Origin: Parachlamydiales bacterium
GTDB lineage: Bacteria > Chlamydiota > Chlamydiia > Chlamydiales > JAJFMK01
NCBI GenBank assembly: GCA_020050175.1
Contig: JAGVKY010000166.1
Coordinates: 1 to 24,825 of the forward strand
Direction: 5' to 3'
DNA length: 24,825 nucleotides
Shown: piece after piece, positions 7,292-15,290 of the stretch
How the letters are laid out: the number at the start of each line of letters is the position of its first letter
Numbering within the stretch: position 1 is the stretch's first letter
Made by a program: the position numbers and the translations under genes
The notes under the pieces: generated by a model
Databases searched by the model: none
The model's input: the letters and a program-made list of their open reading frames with translations, nothing else
What the model was told of the DNA's origin: nothing

Positions 7292-8398
7292 CTAATTTTT
7301 GCGGGAGCCGTAGATGAGGGCGTGGGATAGGACGGAGCCTTGGAGGTGGGTGTCGAAGGCCAGGGTGTGGTCGAAGTGGCAGTTTTTGGCTTTGGTGTTG
7401 AGAAGGATCGAGCCGTTAAGGCTGCAGTTTTCTAGGTCGGAAGAGAGAACAAGGGAATTGCCTCGGAACGAAGAGGGAGGGATGCCGAAGAGGGCGCGAA
7501 GGCGAGAGGCTTCAGGGGTGTTAAGAAGAATTTTTTGAAGTTGTTTCCGGTAACTTTCTAAAGTGCCGAAGTCCCACCAATCGGTATCGAGACCAAGGGA
7601 GCGGGGAGAGACTTTTTCCTTAAGGTTTTTTTTCCACCAGTCGGGGTCGGTGTCGAGTTTACCTTTTCGAGAAGAGAGCTCAGGCTGGTATTGAATTAGA
7701 AGCTCGCTAAGAAGACTATAGGAGATCGAAAAAGAGCCGAGGTTGAGGGCTCCTTCGAAGGGTTGGGGTAGAGCTTGAAACTGATCGAGTGTGAGTTTGT
7801 CGAGGTAACGGTTTTGTTCCCACAATCCATAGGAAGATAAATTTCTTTCTAGGAATTCAATGGGAGTTATAGGGGGCAGGGGGATTGTGTAGACCTCTAC
7901 ATCGCTTTTAGGCGGTTCCCAAGAGAGATGAGAGGGGAGAAAAAGTTGATCAGTCCAAAAAACGGAGAGGCGTCCTTGAGAGAGAGAGGATAGGGGAGCT
8001 GTTTGTCGGATGACCATTTCTAAGACAGAAAGGGGGCCGCGACCATCGGGAAGAAAGGCGGGCAGTTTGATCGCTGCCTTCATCCCACCTTCTGCTAAGG
8101 TTAGAGGAGCCATGCGGCTGCCTTTTCCTGCGGTGTGGTAGAGAGCGACTTTCCCTCCCTCTTTTAAAAGGGTAAGGGGTGAAGGAAGACCTCTTTCTTG
8201 AGCTTTTCTTTCTGCGAGTTCGATCGCGTGGAGTGTTCCGAGGGCATTTCCTGCGCCTCCTTCCCAATTTTCGGTGATAGCAAGGGTGCGGCTGAGCTGT
8301 TTTTCCCAGTGATTGGCATCTTCTTCTTTGGAGCAAGAAATAAGGAGGAGGTCAAAGACCTCCTCCTGGTGTGTCATCCTTTCAAGAAAGGGATGCAT
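7292..8398 (-). CDS. Sugar-nucleotidyltransferase-like protein with left-handed beta-helix tail
   Basis: Predicted nucleotidyltransferase of the NDP-sugar pyrophosphorylase fold. After an N-terminal stretch of about 80 residues, TAGKGSRMAPLT (89-100) matches the LxxGxGTRM-type nucleotide-binding loop. K107 follows where family members have a conserved Lys, WTDQ (148-151) provides the usual metal-binding Asp, and WWDFGTLESY (274-283) matches the D-x-GTPxxY segment. Residues about 313-365 show short hexapeptide-like repeats (N/C/S-x-x-x-x alternation) typical of a left-handed beta-helix. The usual PK after the nucleotide loop is altered. The start is set by TAATG overlap with the htrA stop and a GGAAAA upstream. 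The sugar and nucleotide are unknown; UDP-sugar synthesis for the envelope is a reasonable guess. Confidence 0.65.
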   Translation of the reverse strand: MHPFLERMTHQEEVFDLLLISCSKEEDANHWEKQLSRTLAITENWEGGAGNALGTLHAIELAERKAQERGLPSPLTLLKEGGKVALYHTAGKGSRMAPLTLAEGGMKAAIKLPAFLPDGRGPLSVLEMVIRQTAPLSSLSQGRLSVFWTDQLFLPSHLSWEPPKSDVEVYTIPLPPITPIEFLERNLSSYGLWEQNRYLDKLTLDQFQALPQPFEGALNLGSFSISYSLLSELLIQYQPELSSRKGKLDTDPDWWKKNLKEKVSPRSLGLDTDWWDFGTLESYRKQLQKILLNTPEASRLRALFGIPPSSFRGNSLVLSSDLENCSLNGSILLNTKAKNCHFDHTLAFDTHLQGSVLSHALIYGSRKN

Positions 8399-9813
8399 TA
8401 TTTTCCACGGATGTAGATGTAGCGAACGGCTCCCTCTTGTTTGATCAAGAGAAGAACTCCACCCCGCTCATCTTTTTTGGCGATCGCCTGACGGAAACCT
8501 TCTGGTGTTGTGACCTTCTTTTGGTTAACAGCCATGATCAAAGCTCCTCGCTTGATGCCAAGGGTTGCCGCTTGACCACGGGGATCAACTTTTGTCACCA
8601 CAACACCCTCCTCATCTTGGATCGCAAAAGTTTTTGCAAGTTCTGGTGTCAATGTTTCTACACTGATACCCAATGTGGTCGAGGCAGTCTCGCCCCCTTT
8701 TTTGTCATCGTTTTCTGGGTGAGTGCCCAGCATGAGAGACAAAGATTTCATTTCATTGCCCCGTTTGATTTCGAGACGAACTTCTGTCCCTGGAGCCATC
8801 AGAGCGACTTGATTGCGGAAAGCGGTGATCGATTCAATTCTCTTACCATTGAATCCTACGATAATATCACCTCTTTCTAAGCCAGCGTAGGAAGCGGGTG
8901 AGTCTGGAGAAACATCCGCTACAAGGGCCCCTTCGACTCTATTTAAGCCAAAAGCTTGGGCGAGATCACTTGTGATCGGCTGGAGAGAGACTCCCAAGAA
9001 TCCACGAACGACATGGCCTGTCTCGACAATTTGTCGCATAATTTCTTTGGCCATGTTCGAAGGAATCGCAAAACCGATCCCCATGTAACCACCAGTGTTC
9101 GAAGCAATAGCGGTGTTAATCCCGATCACTTCTGCTCTGTAGTTAACAAGAGGTCCGCCAGAATTGCCGCGGTTAATCGCTGCATCTGTTTGAATAAAAT
9201 CTTCAAAAGAGGCGATATCAAGATTCGCTCTTCCTGTCGCGCTCACAATTCCTTGTGTCATCGAAGACTGGAGGCTCAAAGGATTACCAATTGCAAAAAC
9301 CAAATCACCCATTTCAAGCTTGCTCGAATCACCGAGAGTTAAGAAGGGGAGATCATTCGACTCAATTTTAATAACAGCTACATCGCTTTGGGGATCGGCA
9401 CCAAGAACTTTGGCATCAAATTCCCGGCCATCGTTTAACTGCACAATAATCTTGTTGGTGTCTTGTATCACATGGTTATTAGTGATGATGACTCCGTCTT
9501 TAGAGACGATAAAACCTGAGCCTTGGCCAAAACGAGGAGTGGGTTCTTGTTTTTTACCGCCAAAAGGTGAGTGGCGCGGGTCGCCGAAAAATCGGCGAAA
9601 GAAATCTTCTTGCAACAGGTCGCTAAGATCCTCTTGCTCACCTGGCATGGGGGTATTAGCGCCATATTCAACTTTTACAGATACAACGGCAGGTACTGCT
9701 TTTTTTGCGATTTCCCTAAAACTCTGGGAAATCTTTTCCCCAATATTCTCTTCCGCAGCTAAGGGGGAGAAGAGAACGGACATGAGTAGCGGGATGTTTA
9801 ATAAAAATTTCAT
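8398..9813 (-). CDS. htrA: Periplasmic serine protease HtrA/DegP
   Basis: Envelope stress protease and chaperone. Residues 1-20 are a cleavable signal peptide ending SPLAA. The trypsin-like domain has the catalytic triad His114 (TNNHV), Asp144 (SDVAV) and Ser218 (GNSGGP). Two PDZ domains follow, roughly 270-365 (starting GFLGV) and 380-470 (starting LGISV). The 471-residue length matches DegP. In chlamydiae HtrA is periplasmic and in some species is reported to be exported to the host cell. The start codon overlaps the M20 gene stop as ATGA, and the stop overlaps the next start as TAATG, so it sits inside a coupled four-gene cluster. Confidence 0.95.
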   Translation of the reverse strand: MKFLLNIPLLMSVLFSPLAAEENIGEKISQSFREIAKKAVPAVVSVKVEYGANTPMPGEQEDLSDLLQEDFFRRFFGDPRHSPFGGKKQEPTPRFGQGSGFIVSKDGVIITNNHVIQDTNKIIVQLNDGREFDAKVLGADPQSDVAVIKIESNDLPFLTLGDSSKLEMGDLVFAIGNPLSLQSSMTQGIVSATGRANLDIASFEDFIQTDAAINRGNSGGPLVNYRAEVIGINTAIASNTGGYMGIGFAIPSNMAKEIMRQIVETGHVVRGFLGVSLQPITSDLAQAFGLNRVEGALVADVSPDSPASYAGLERGDIIVGFNGKRIESITAFRNQVALMAPGTEVRLEIKRGNEMKSLSLMLGTHPENDDKKGGETASTTLGISVETLTPELAKTFAIQDEEGVVVTKVDPRGQAATLGIKRGALIMAVNQKKVTTPEGFRQAIAKKDERGGVLLLIKQEGAVRYIYIRGK

Positions 9814-11153
9814 CGTTTCTGCTCCTTATCAAAAGTTTCTAAAAAATTTTTAATGAATGAAGTGCCTAGCTTAATTTGCTCTAGGCTGAAGTTTTCATTG
9901 GGTGCGTGAATGGTATCTGTCGGAAGCCCGACACCTACAATCAAAGGCTCGCAGAGAGCGGCCTCTGCCAATTCGGCAGTGATCGGAATGGAGCCCCCTT
10001 CCAGAACGAGTTCTGGAGATTTTCCAAAAGTTTTTTCCACTGCCATTTTTGCTGTTTCTAAAAGAGGACTATTTAATGAGCAGCGGACAGCTGGCCCTTT
10101 CCCTGCATGAATATGGACCTCCACTTTGGCCCCAGGCTTAGACTTGGACTCAAAGTAGTTCTTAATGAGTTGAGCCGTTTCTTCCGGGTCTTGGTCAGGG
10201 ACAAGTCTGCAAGAGACTTTAGCTGAAGCAAAGGAAGGGAGGACTGTTTTAAAACCCTCACCACTATATCCACCGCTGATCCCATTGACTTCAAGCGTCG
10301 GTCGAATTGAACCCCTTTCTTTTGGAGCATATGCCCCTTTTTCTCCCCCCTCTGGAGGAATGCCATACAGATGGACATACTCCTCGAGATCGAAATGGAA
10401 AGAAAATTTCTCTCTATCTACCTTTGGAAGGATTTTAACATGGTCGTAGAAATGGGGGATGAGGACCGCCCCATCTTTGCTGCGGGCATTTGCGAGAATT
10501 TCGACTAGATAGTGGATAGGGTTTAGAGCTATTCCTCCGTGGATCCCTGAATGCAAGTCACTATTTGGTCCGGTTACTTTAAGGTCCATCGTGATCATCC
10601 CACGAACGCCAAGCCCTAAAGTAGGATTTTTTAAACTATCCATTCCCCCATCGACGATGAGAAGGCCATCTGCCTTAAGTTCTTTTTTCTTCTCTTTGAC
10701 AAGCTTGTGGATAGCTTCGCTTCCACTCTCTTCCTCCCCTTCAATGACCCATTTGAGGTTAAAAGGGGGAGGGTTCTTCTCTTTCAGAAAGGCTTCAACT
10801 GCCGTGAGAGTGTAAAAAAGCTGCCCTTTATTATCGGAAGCTCCCCTTGCGTAGACTTTTTCGTCTTTTAAAGTAGGTTCGAAAGGAGGTGATTTCCACA
10901 AATCGAGAGGATCGATAGGTTGAACATCATAATGATTGTAGATCAAAAGGGTGGGAGCTGTTGGATCAGCTGCTTCAAATAGTGCAAAAAGAACCGGGGG
11001 GTGCCCATCATGGACCCATCTCTCAACTTTTGCTCCGATTCCCGTCAATTTTTTTTCAACCCAAGAGGCGCAATCTTCCAACTCTTTTTTCTTTGAAGGA
11101 TCGGCGCTAATGCTCTGAAATTTCAGGAGTTCGAAGTAATCTTTTTCGTTCAT
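9810..11153 (-). CDS. M20 family metallopeptidase (dipeptidase-like)
   Basis: Predicted zinc dipeptidase of the M20 family, closest in pattern to CNDP/carnosinase-type enzymes. Metal and catalytic residues are visible: H74 and D76 in NHYDVQP, bridging D107 in GASDNKG, and the Glu pair 141-142 in EGEEESGS, where the first is the general base. A lid/dimerisation domain occupies about 185-370 and includes LHSGIHGG. The length of 447 is typical. No signal peptide is present, so it is probably cytoplasmic, where it would cut short peptides for amino-acid supply. It overlaps both neighbours by ATGA, placing it between the M16C protease and htrA; I do not recall an M20 gene at this place in Chlamydia. 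Confidence 0.9.
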   Translation of the reverse strand: MNEKDYFELLKFQSISADPSKKKELEDCASWVEKKLTGIGAKVERWVHDGHPPVLFALFEAADPTAPTLLIYNHYDVQPIDPLDLWKSPPFEPTLKDEKVYARGASDNKGQLFYTLTAVEAFLKEKNPPPFNLKWVIEGEEESGSEAIHKLVKEKKKELKADGLLIVDGGMDSLKNPTLGLGVRGMITMDLKVTGPNSDLHSGIHGGIALNPIHYLVEILANARSKDGAVLIPHFYDHVKILPKVDREKFSFHFDLEEYVHLYGIPPEGGEKGAYAPKERGSIRPTLEVNGISGGYSGEGFKTVLPSFASAKVSCRLVPDQDPEETAQLIKNYFESKSKPGAKVEVHIHAGKGPAVRCSLNSPLLETAKMAVEKTFGKSPELVLEGGSIPITAELAEAALCEPLIVGVGLPTDTIHAPNENFSLEQIKLGTSFIKNFLETFDKEQKR

Positions 11154-14086
11154 GCTTTTTTCTCCAAGGGGGCAACAGGAAGAAGTGTGAGTCCCTCCCT
11201 TCTACGTCGTTCATTTTCTTTTTGCAAGAGTTCTTCAGAGGCTGCTACGACAGTGACCCCTTTTTCGTAAGAAGGGAGGAGGTGGGTTTCGACCCCCTTT
11301 GCAATTTCACCGGGGGTTGACTTAAGAAGCCTCTCCCTGAATTTCTTTCTCGCTTCGAGAGATCTTCCCTCTCTAAGCCAGGCATAAGCGGTGATTCCTC
11401 TAGTCCCGGGCGAAATCGGGGCATCCATCCCCTGCATGATTTCTAAAACAGCTTCTTCCCGATCTTTAGGAGAGACCCCTTCTTTCAATAGATGTTCGAT
11501 CGAAGATTTAAAGACGTTAAGGGTTTCACCAATATGGGGATCGCGGTAGCTATAGAAAGAGAACAAACCATTTCCGCTCTGTTGTCTCGATCCTGCGCCG
11601 TAGGCTCCCCCTTGTTCCCGAATTTTAGTGTGCAGCGTTTGGTTATCGAGGATGAAACTGGCCAAACTGAGCAAAGGAGCATCTGGATGGACATAAGGGA
11701 CCGAAGGGATCACTTGGCTGATATAGGCTACAGGAGAGGCGAAACTCCTCCCTTGGCTCGAATAGGGCTCTCTGTAAGCAGGGGGCTTGAAGTAAGGGTC
11801 TTGTTTATTGGATCCCTCACCTATTCCAAAAGCTTTCTGTTGATGAATTTTATCGATCGTCTTTTGAGAGGCAGTAACAACCAGATCCCCTTTTTGGGAA
11901 AAAATCAATGAAGAGAGTTTTTGCAGCCCTTTTTTTAGATCTGTGATTAGATTAGGTCCCTGTAACTTCTCTAAACTCCAAAGATAATCTAAACCAAAAA
12001 GCTGTTGGGAAAGATTAAGTGAGGGACTAAAGGGTGCAGTAGCGAGATGCGACACATAGCGCATCGCAAGGCTTGGCAGCGATGTGATGAGAGAGGTGAT
12101 GTGTTTTTCCCAGAGTTCAAATAGACGGCGCTCATCTAGAAAATCGGGCGAGTGGACAAAATTGCGCATCAGATCAAAAAGGGGTTCCACATTTTGATCT
12201 AAAGCTTTTCCCGAAAGAATGACGCAAGGATAACTCAGCTGAGGGTTGTCGATAGGTGTATAGAGAGAAAATGCTGCTGAAATCCCCCCTGTTTTGGCCT
12301 GAATCCGATGGAGGGTTTCTTCATACCCTTTTCCCCCAGCGCCTAATTGGGTGATAAAAGAGATCAGGAGGCGGAGATAGGGAATTTCCTCTTCACTTAT
12401 TTGTGGGACAGGAAAAATGAGATCGGCATAGGTGATCTCATTGGTAAAAGTATCGTGGTGGTAAAAATTGAGATCGGGAAGCTTTTCTTCTTTTAAAAGG
12501 TAGTCTTTAGGCTCTTTTGGAATAGCTGAAAGGGAGATTTTTGGGAGGCAATCTTCATCACTGTCCGAATCTTCCTGCAAATGCTGGAGTGCTTCGGCAT
12601 CATTGATAATGATTTCAACAGCTTGGGCAGTCAATTTTGACTGGATGGCTTCTAAAAGAGTTTTTTCTTGCTCTTCTTCCTGTTCGCTAAGTTGTGGGTC
12701 GGGGACCAGAGTCAGGAGGACCCGGTGTGGGTTTTCAATTAACCACTTTTGCAATAGCTTGTTGAAGTAGAGAGGATCTTCTTTCCATTTCTCTTTTAAC
12801 CGGTCAAAGAGAGTGTGTATTCGGAGCGCCTCTTCGGGATCTCCACCTTGTTGTAAAATAAGCCCCGCACGCATGAAAAGGTTGAGCCCCCAGGGAAGCT
12901 CATCGCCATTAATTTCGCTCCGGTGGAAAACAATTTGATGAAGAGCGCTTTCTAAAAGAGAATTTTCAATGGGCTCCTTGGCAATTTCGCTCATAAGACG
13001 CAGAGTTTCTTCTTCAATCTTTGGGCCATCTTCCTCATTGCATCCGCGGTAAGTAAAGATGACAGGGACCTCGGCGCAATCCGTATCGATGGAGGCTGAA
13101 ACCTGTTTGATCTCTTTATGGGCTAGCAGCCCCTTTTTTAATGGGGAAGCATCAGTGTCCATGATGGCCACTAAAAGAACTGTTAGCGCAAGAGAGGTCA
13201 GCTGATCGTCGGCTTTACATGTAAGCCAGCCAATACTTACGCGGGTTTTTCCTTCTCCTTCTTCTTCTCTTCCAATCGGGAAAGGCCCTTTTGTTTGGAG
13301 TGGCTCTTTAAATCTCTTTTCTCTTTCCAACGGTGGAAGAGGAGCCCGAGGAGTTGCTTTTGAAAGGATCCTTTTGTGGATAAAATCTAGGTGTTCATCT
13401 AGAGGGAGATTTCCGTAAAAGTAGAAGAGGGCATTGCTTGGGTGATAAAATTTATCGTGAAAAGCGAGCAGATCTTCGTAGGTCAAAGAGGGGATATCTT
13501 TAGGCTTGCCTCCAGAATCTATCCCATAAGTCATGGTGGGAAACAATTTTTCATTCATTGTTTCTTGGAGGCGTCTCTCTGGAGAAGTATAAGAACCCTT
13601 CATTTCATTGTAGACAATCCCTTTGAATTGTAGAGGAGTGCTCGGATCATCACTTTTTTTAAATTCAACCCGATGACCCTCCTGTAAAAAGCTCAAACGG
13701 TTGAGATTAGGATAAAAGACTGCATCGATGTAGACATCGAGGAGGTTATAAAAATCTTCTTTGTTTTGAGTGGCTGCCGGGTAGCAGGTGAAATCGCCCC
13801 CTGTAAAAGCATTCATAAAAGTGTTGAGGCTTCTCCTGTTCATTAAAAAGAAGGGGTCTTTAACAGGGAATTTTTTAGAACCGCACAAAACGGTGTGTTC
13901 TAATATGTGGGCGACACCGTTATTGCTATCGGGGTAAGTTCGAAAAGAGATGCAAAAAGCATTTTCATCGTCGTCGGTTTCAATATGAAGGACCTTCGCT
14001 CCAGTCGTATCATGCTGGAGAAGGCGAAGCCTCGCATTGATCTCAGTTAAAGGAACCTCTTTGACAATTTTAAAATGGTCGGACAT
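11150..14086 (-). CDS. M16C zinc metalloprotease (PreP/falcilysin type)
   Basis: Large pitrilysin-family peptidase of the M16C (presequence protease) group, which degrades unfolded peptides inside a closed chamber. Numbered from the TTG at 14104, the inverted zinc motif HILEH spans residues 66-70 and the distal glutamate is E167 in YNEMKGSY; both fit PreP. The 984-residue full length equals the family norm of about 1000. The ATG at 14086 (978 residues) is preferred over the TTG six codons upstream because a GAG lies at suitable distance. There is no signal peptide, so it is probably cytoplasmic. The stop overlaps the M20 start as ATGA. A member of this family sits next to htrA in Chlamydia (from memory CT824). 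Confidence 0.9.
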   Translation of the reverse strand: MSDHFKIVKEVPLTEINARLRLLQHDTTGAKVLHIETDDDENAFCISFRTYPDSNNGVAHILEHTVLCGSKKFPVKDPFFLMNRRSLNTFMNAFTGGDFTCYPAATQNKEDFYNLLDVYIDAVFYPNLNRLSFLQEGHRVEFKKSDDPSTPLQFKGIVYNEMKGSYTSPERRLQETMNEKLFPTMTYGIDSGGKPKDIPSLTYEDLLAFHDKFYHPSNALFYFYGNLPLDEHLDFIHKRILSKATPRAPLPPLEREKRFKEPLQTKGPFPIGREEEGEGKTRVSIGWLTCKADDQLTSLALTVLLVAIMDTDASPLKKGLLAHKEIKQVSASIDTDCAEVPVIFTYRGCNEEDGPKIEEETLRLMSEIAKEPIENSLLESALHQIVFHRSEINGDELPWGLNLFMRAGLILQQGGDPEEALRIHTLFDRLKEKWKEDPLYFNKLLQKWLIENPHRVLLTLVPDPQLSEQEEEQEKTLLEAIQSKLTAQAVEIIINDAEALQHLQEDSDSDEDCLPKISLSAIPKEPKDYLLKEEKLPDLNFYHHDTFTNEITYADLIFPVPQISEEEIPYLRLLISFITQLGAGGKGYEETLHRIQAKTGGISAAFSLYTPIDNPQLSYPCVILSGKALDQNVEPLFDLMRNFVHSPDFLDERRLFELWEKHITSLITSLPSLAMRYVSHLATAPFSPSLNLSQQLFGLDYLWSLEKLQGPNLITDLKKGLQKLSSLIFSQKGDLVVTASQKTIDKIHQQKAFGIGEGSNKQDPYFKPPAYREPYSSQGRSFASPVAYISQVIPSVPYVHPDAPLLSLASFILDNQTLHTKIREQGGAYGAGSRQQSGNGLFSFYSYRDPHIGETLNVFKSSIEHLLKEGVSPKDREEAVLEIMQGMDAPISPGTRGITAYAWLREGRSLEARKKFRERLLKSTPGEIAKGVETHLLPSYEKGVTVVAASEELLQKENERRRREGLTLLPVAPLEKKA

Positions 14087-14114
14087 TGCAACTCTCGAAA
14101 TCAAATGTTAGAAT
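14086..14114 (+). promoter_or_regulatory. Candidate promoter for pssA
   Basis: TTGCAA (14086-14091), a 17-base spacer and TAGAAT (14109-14114) make a sigma-70-like promoter. Transcription would start near 14121, about a dozen bases before the pssA ATG. On the opposite strand TACAAT (14118-14113) may serve the M16C cluster, giving overlapping divergent promoters. Confidence 0.5.
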
Positions 14115-14132
14115 TGTACCTAGCTAGGCGAT

Positions 14133-14978
14133 ATGCAACCAACCCCCTTACGAAAAAGAGTTCTTTTACTTCCTAATTTCATCACCGCATTCGGTTTGTC
14201 TTGCGGACTTTTTGCTATTTTTAGGGTAGCCCTAATCCCTTTAGATAAGGTGAATGAAGGTTTTTTAACAGGGATTGCAGGGATTTTATTACTTGCCGCT
14301 TTGGCCGATATCCTGGATGGTGCCGTTGCAAGAGCGATGAAAGCTGAGAGCGAATTCGGCGGCTTGTTTGACTCCCTTGCTGATTCCATTTCTTTTGGTG
14401 TAGCCCCCGCTATCGTTGCTCTAAAAAGTCAGTCGATCTTAGGGGAAGGGAAAAGTCTTTTTTTCCTAATGGCTGCAGCGATGGTCTTCAGCCTTTCAGG
14501 GGTCCTTCGTCTGGTGCGCTTCAATGTCCAAGCTTTAAAGGCAAAAGATGACGAAGAGCTCCTTCTTGTTTCGAAAAAATCTTTTACAGGCCTCCCTATC
14601 CCAGCCGGAGCTGCCTGTGCCCTTTCGATTATTCTCCTCCTCGCCAATCCCGATGTGATTGATTTCCTAGGATGGAGTGCAGAAGGAAGGGGGTGGCTCC
14701 TCGCTTCAGCCCTCTTTCTGTTAGGTTATGTCATGATCAGTCGCTGGAAATTCTCCAGCATTAAAACGCTTCGCATACCGGTCGGCTCCTTTGAAAGAGT
14801 CTTCCTTTCGGTTCTCGTTGCTGTTTTTATCCTCTTCGGCATCGTCTTCTATTTTCCCTTTATTTTCTTTTTTGTCTCCTGGGGTTATCTCATCGTCAGC
14901 TGGACGATTTCTGTTATTCAGAAATTGACCCGTCCTCCTGAACCTGATGAAAACGACGACGACTCTTTCGCCGATTAG
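14133..14978 (+). CDS. pssA: CDP-diacylglycerol-serine O-phosphatidyltransferase
   Basis: Integral membrane enzyme that makes phosphatidylserine from CDP-diacylglycerol and serine, the first step to phosphatidylethanolamine. The CDP-alcohol phosphotransferase signature DxxDGxxARx8GxxxDxxxD is complete at residues 59-84 (D59, D62, G63, A66, R67, G76, D80, D84). About seven to eight hydrophobic segments span 12-265, and the tail is acidic. Identification as the serine enzyme rather than the glycerol-phosphate one rests on the start LLPNFITAFGLSCG, typical of PssA, and on the chlamydial position beside the M16C protease. It is divergent from the M16C gene. A run of eight T at 14980-14987 follows the stop without a clear stem. 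Confidence 0.88.
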   Translation: MQPTPLRKRVLLLPNFITAFGLSCGLFAIFRVALIPLDKVNEGFLTGIAGILLLAALADILDGAVARAMKAESEFGGLFDSLADSISFGVAPAIVALKSQSILGEGKSLFFLMAAAMVFSLSGVLRLVRFNVQALKAKDDEELLLVSKKSFTGLPIPAGAACALSIILLLANPDVIDFLGWSAEGRGWLLASALFLLGYVMISRWKFSSIKTLRIPVGSFERVFLSVLVAVFILFGIVFYFPFIFFFVSWGYLIVSWTISVIQKLTRPPEPDENDDDSFAD

Positions 14979-15233
14979 ATTTTTTTTAGTGTTCCCCCTC
15001 CAGTGGTTATTAGATGACTACCCCTCCCCTCTCCCCAATTAGCCAAGATCACTTGCATCCCTTTGTCAACATCCCCGACAAACCACGTCAGAAAGTTTAA
15101 GACAAAAGGGGTAGAGGTCGAATCCCCATTGGACAAGGATGGCAAGAATGGCATAAACGACAGCGCCAACTTGCTTTATATAGCTGAATATCAGTGACCT
15201 TAAGTTGAATAACTTTACTAAGATTTTCTCCAC
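14976..15233 (-). pseudogene. Possible frameshifted remnant of a small hydrophobic protein
   Basis: On the minus strand a GTG at 15233 opens a frame reading VEKILVKLF..., then a strongly hydrophobic stretch (QVGAVVYAILAILVQWGF). It runs to a TGA after about 60 codons. A second frame takes over near the run CCCTTTT with another hydrophobic stretch (FVLNFLTWFVGDVDKGMQ) and ends at a TAA around 14976. Joined, they would make one small protein with two membrane segments. The GTG lies within the left arm of the perfect inverted repeat at 15231-15271. No ribosome binding site or family is recognised. Confidence 0.3.
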
Positions 15234-15271
15234 CGTGCATTTTCAAGATTTTATCTTGAAAATGCACGGTG
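15231..15271. repeat. Perfect 19-bp inverted repeat
   Basis: CACCGTGCATTTTCAAGAT (15231-15249) is exactly complementary to ATCTTGAAAATGCACGGTG (15253-15271), with a TTT loop. It ends 19 nt before the ATG of the AAA ATPase. In RNA it would form a very stable hairpin just upstream of the start codon. There is no T run, so it is not an ordinary terminator. It could be an operator, a mobile-element end or a small interspersed repeat. Confidence 0.9.
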
Positions 15272-15290
15272 TCTCAGGTAAATAGAAAGT

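Noticed and set aside
8398..9853. Long plus-strand frames opposite htrA
   Set aside because: They are antisense shadows of a well-supported gene, with no family signature or ribosome binding site.
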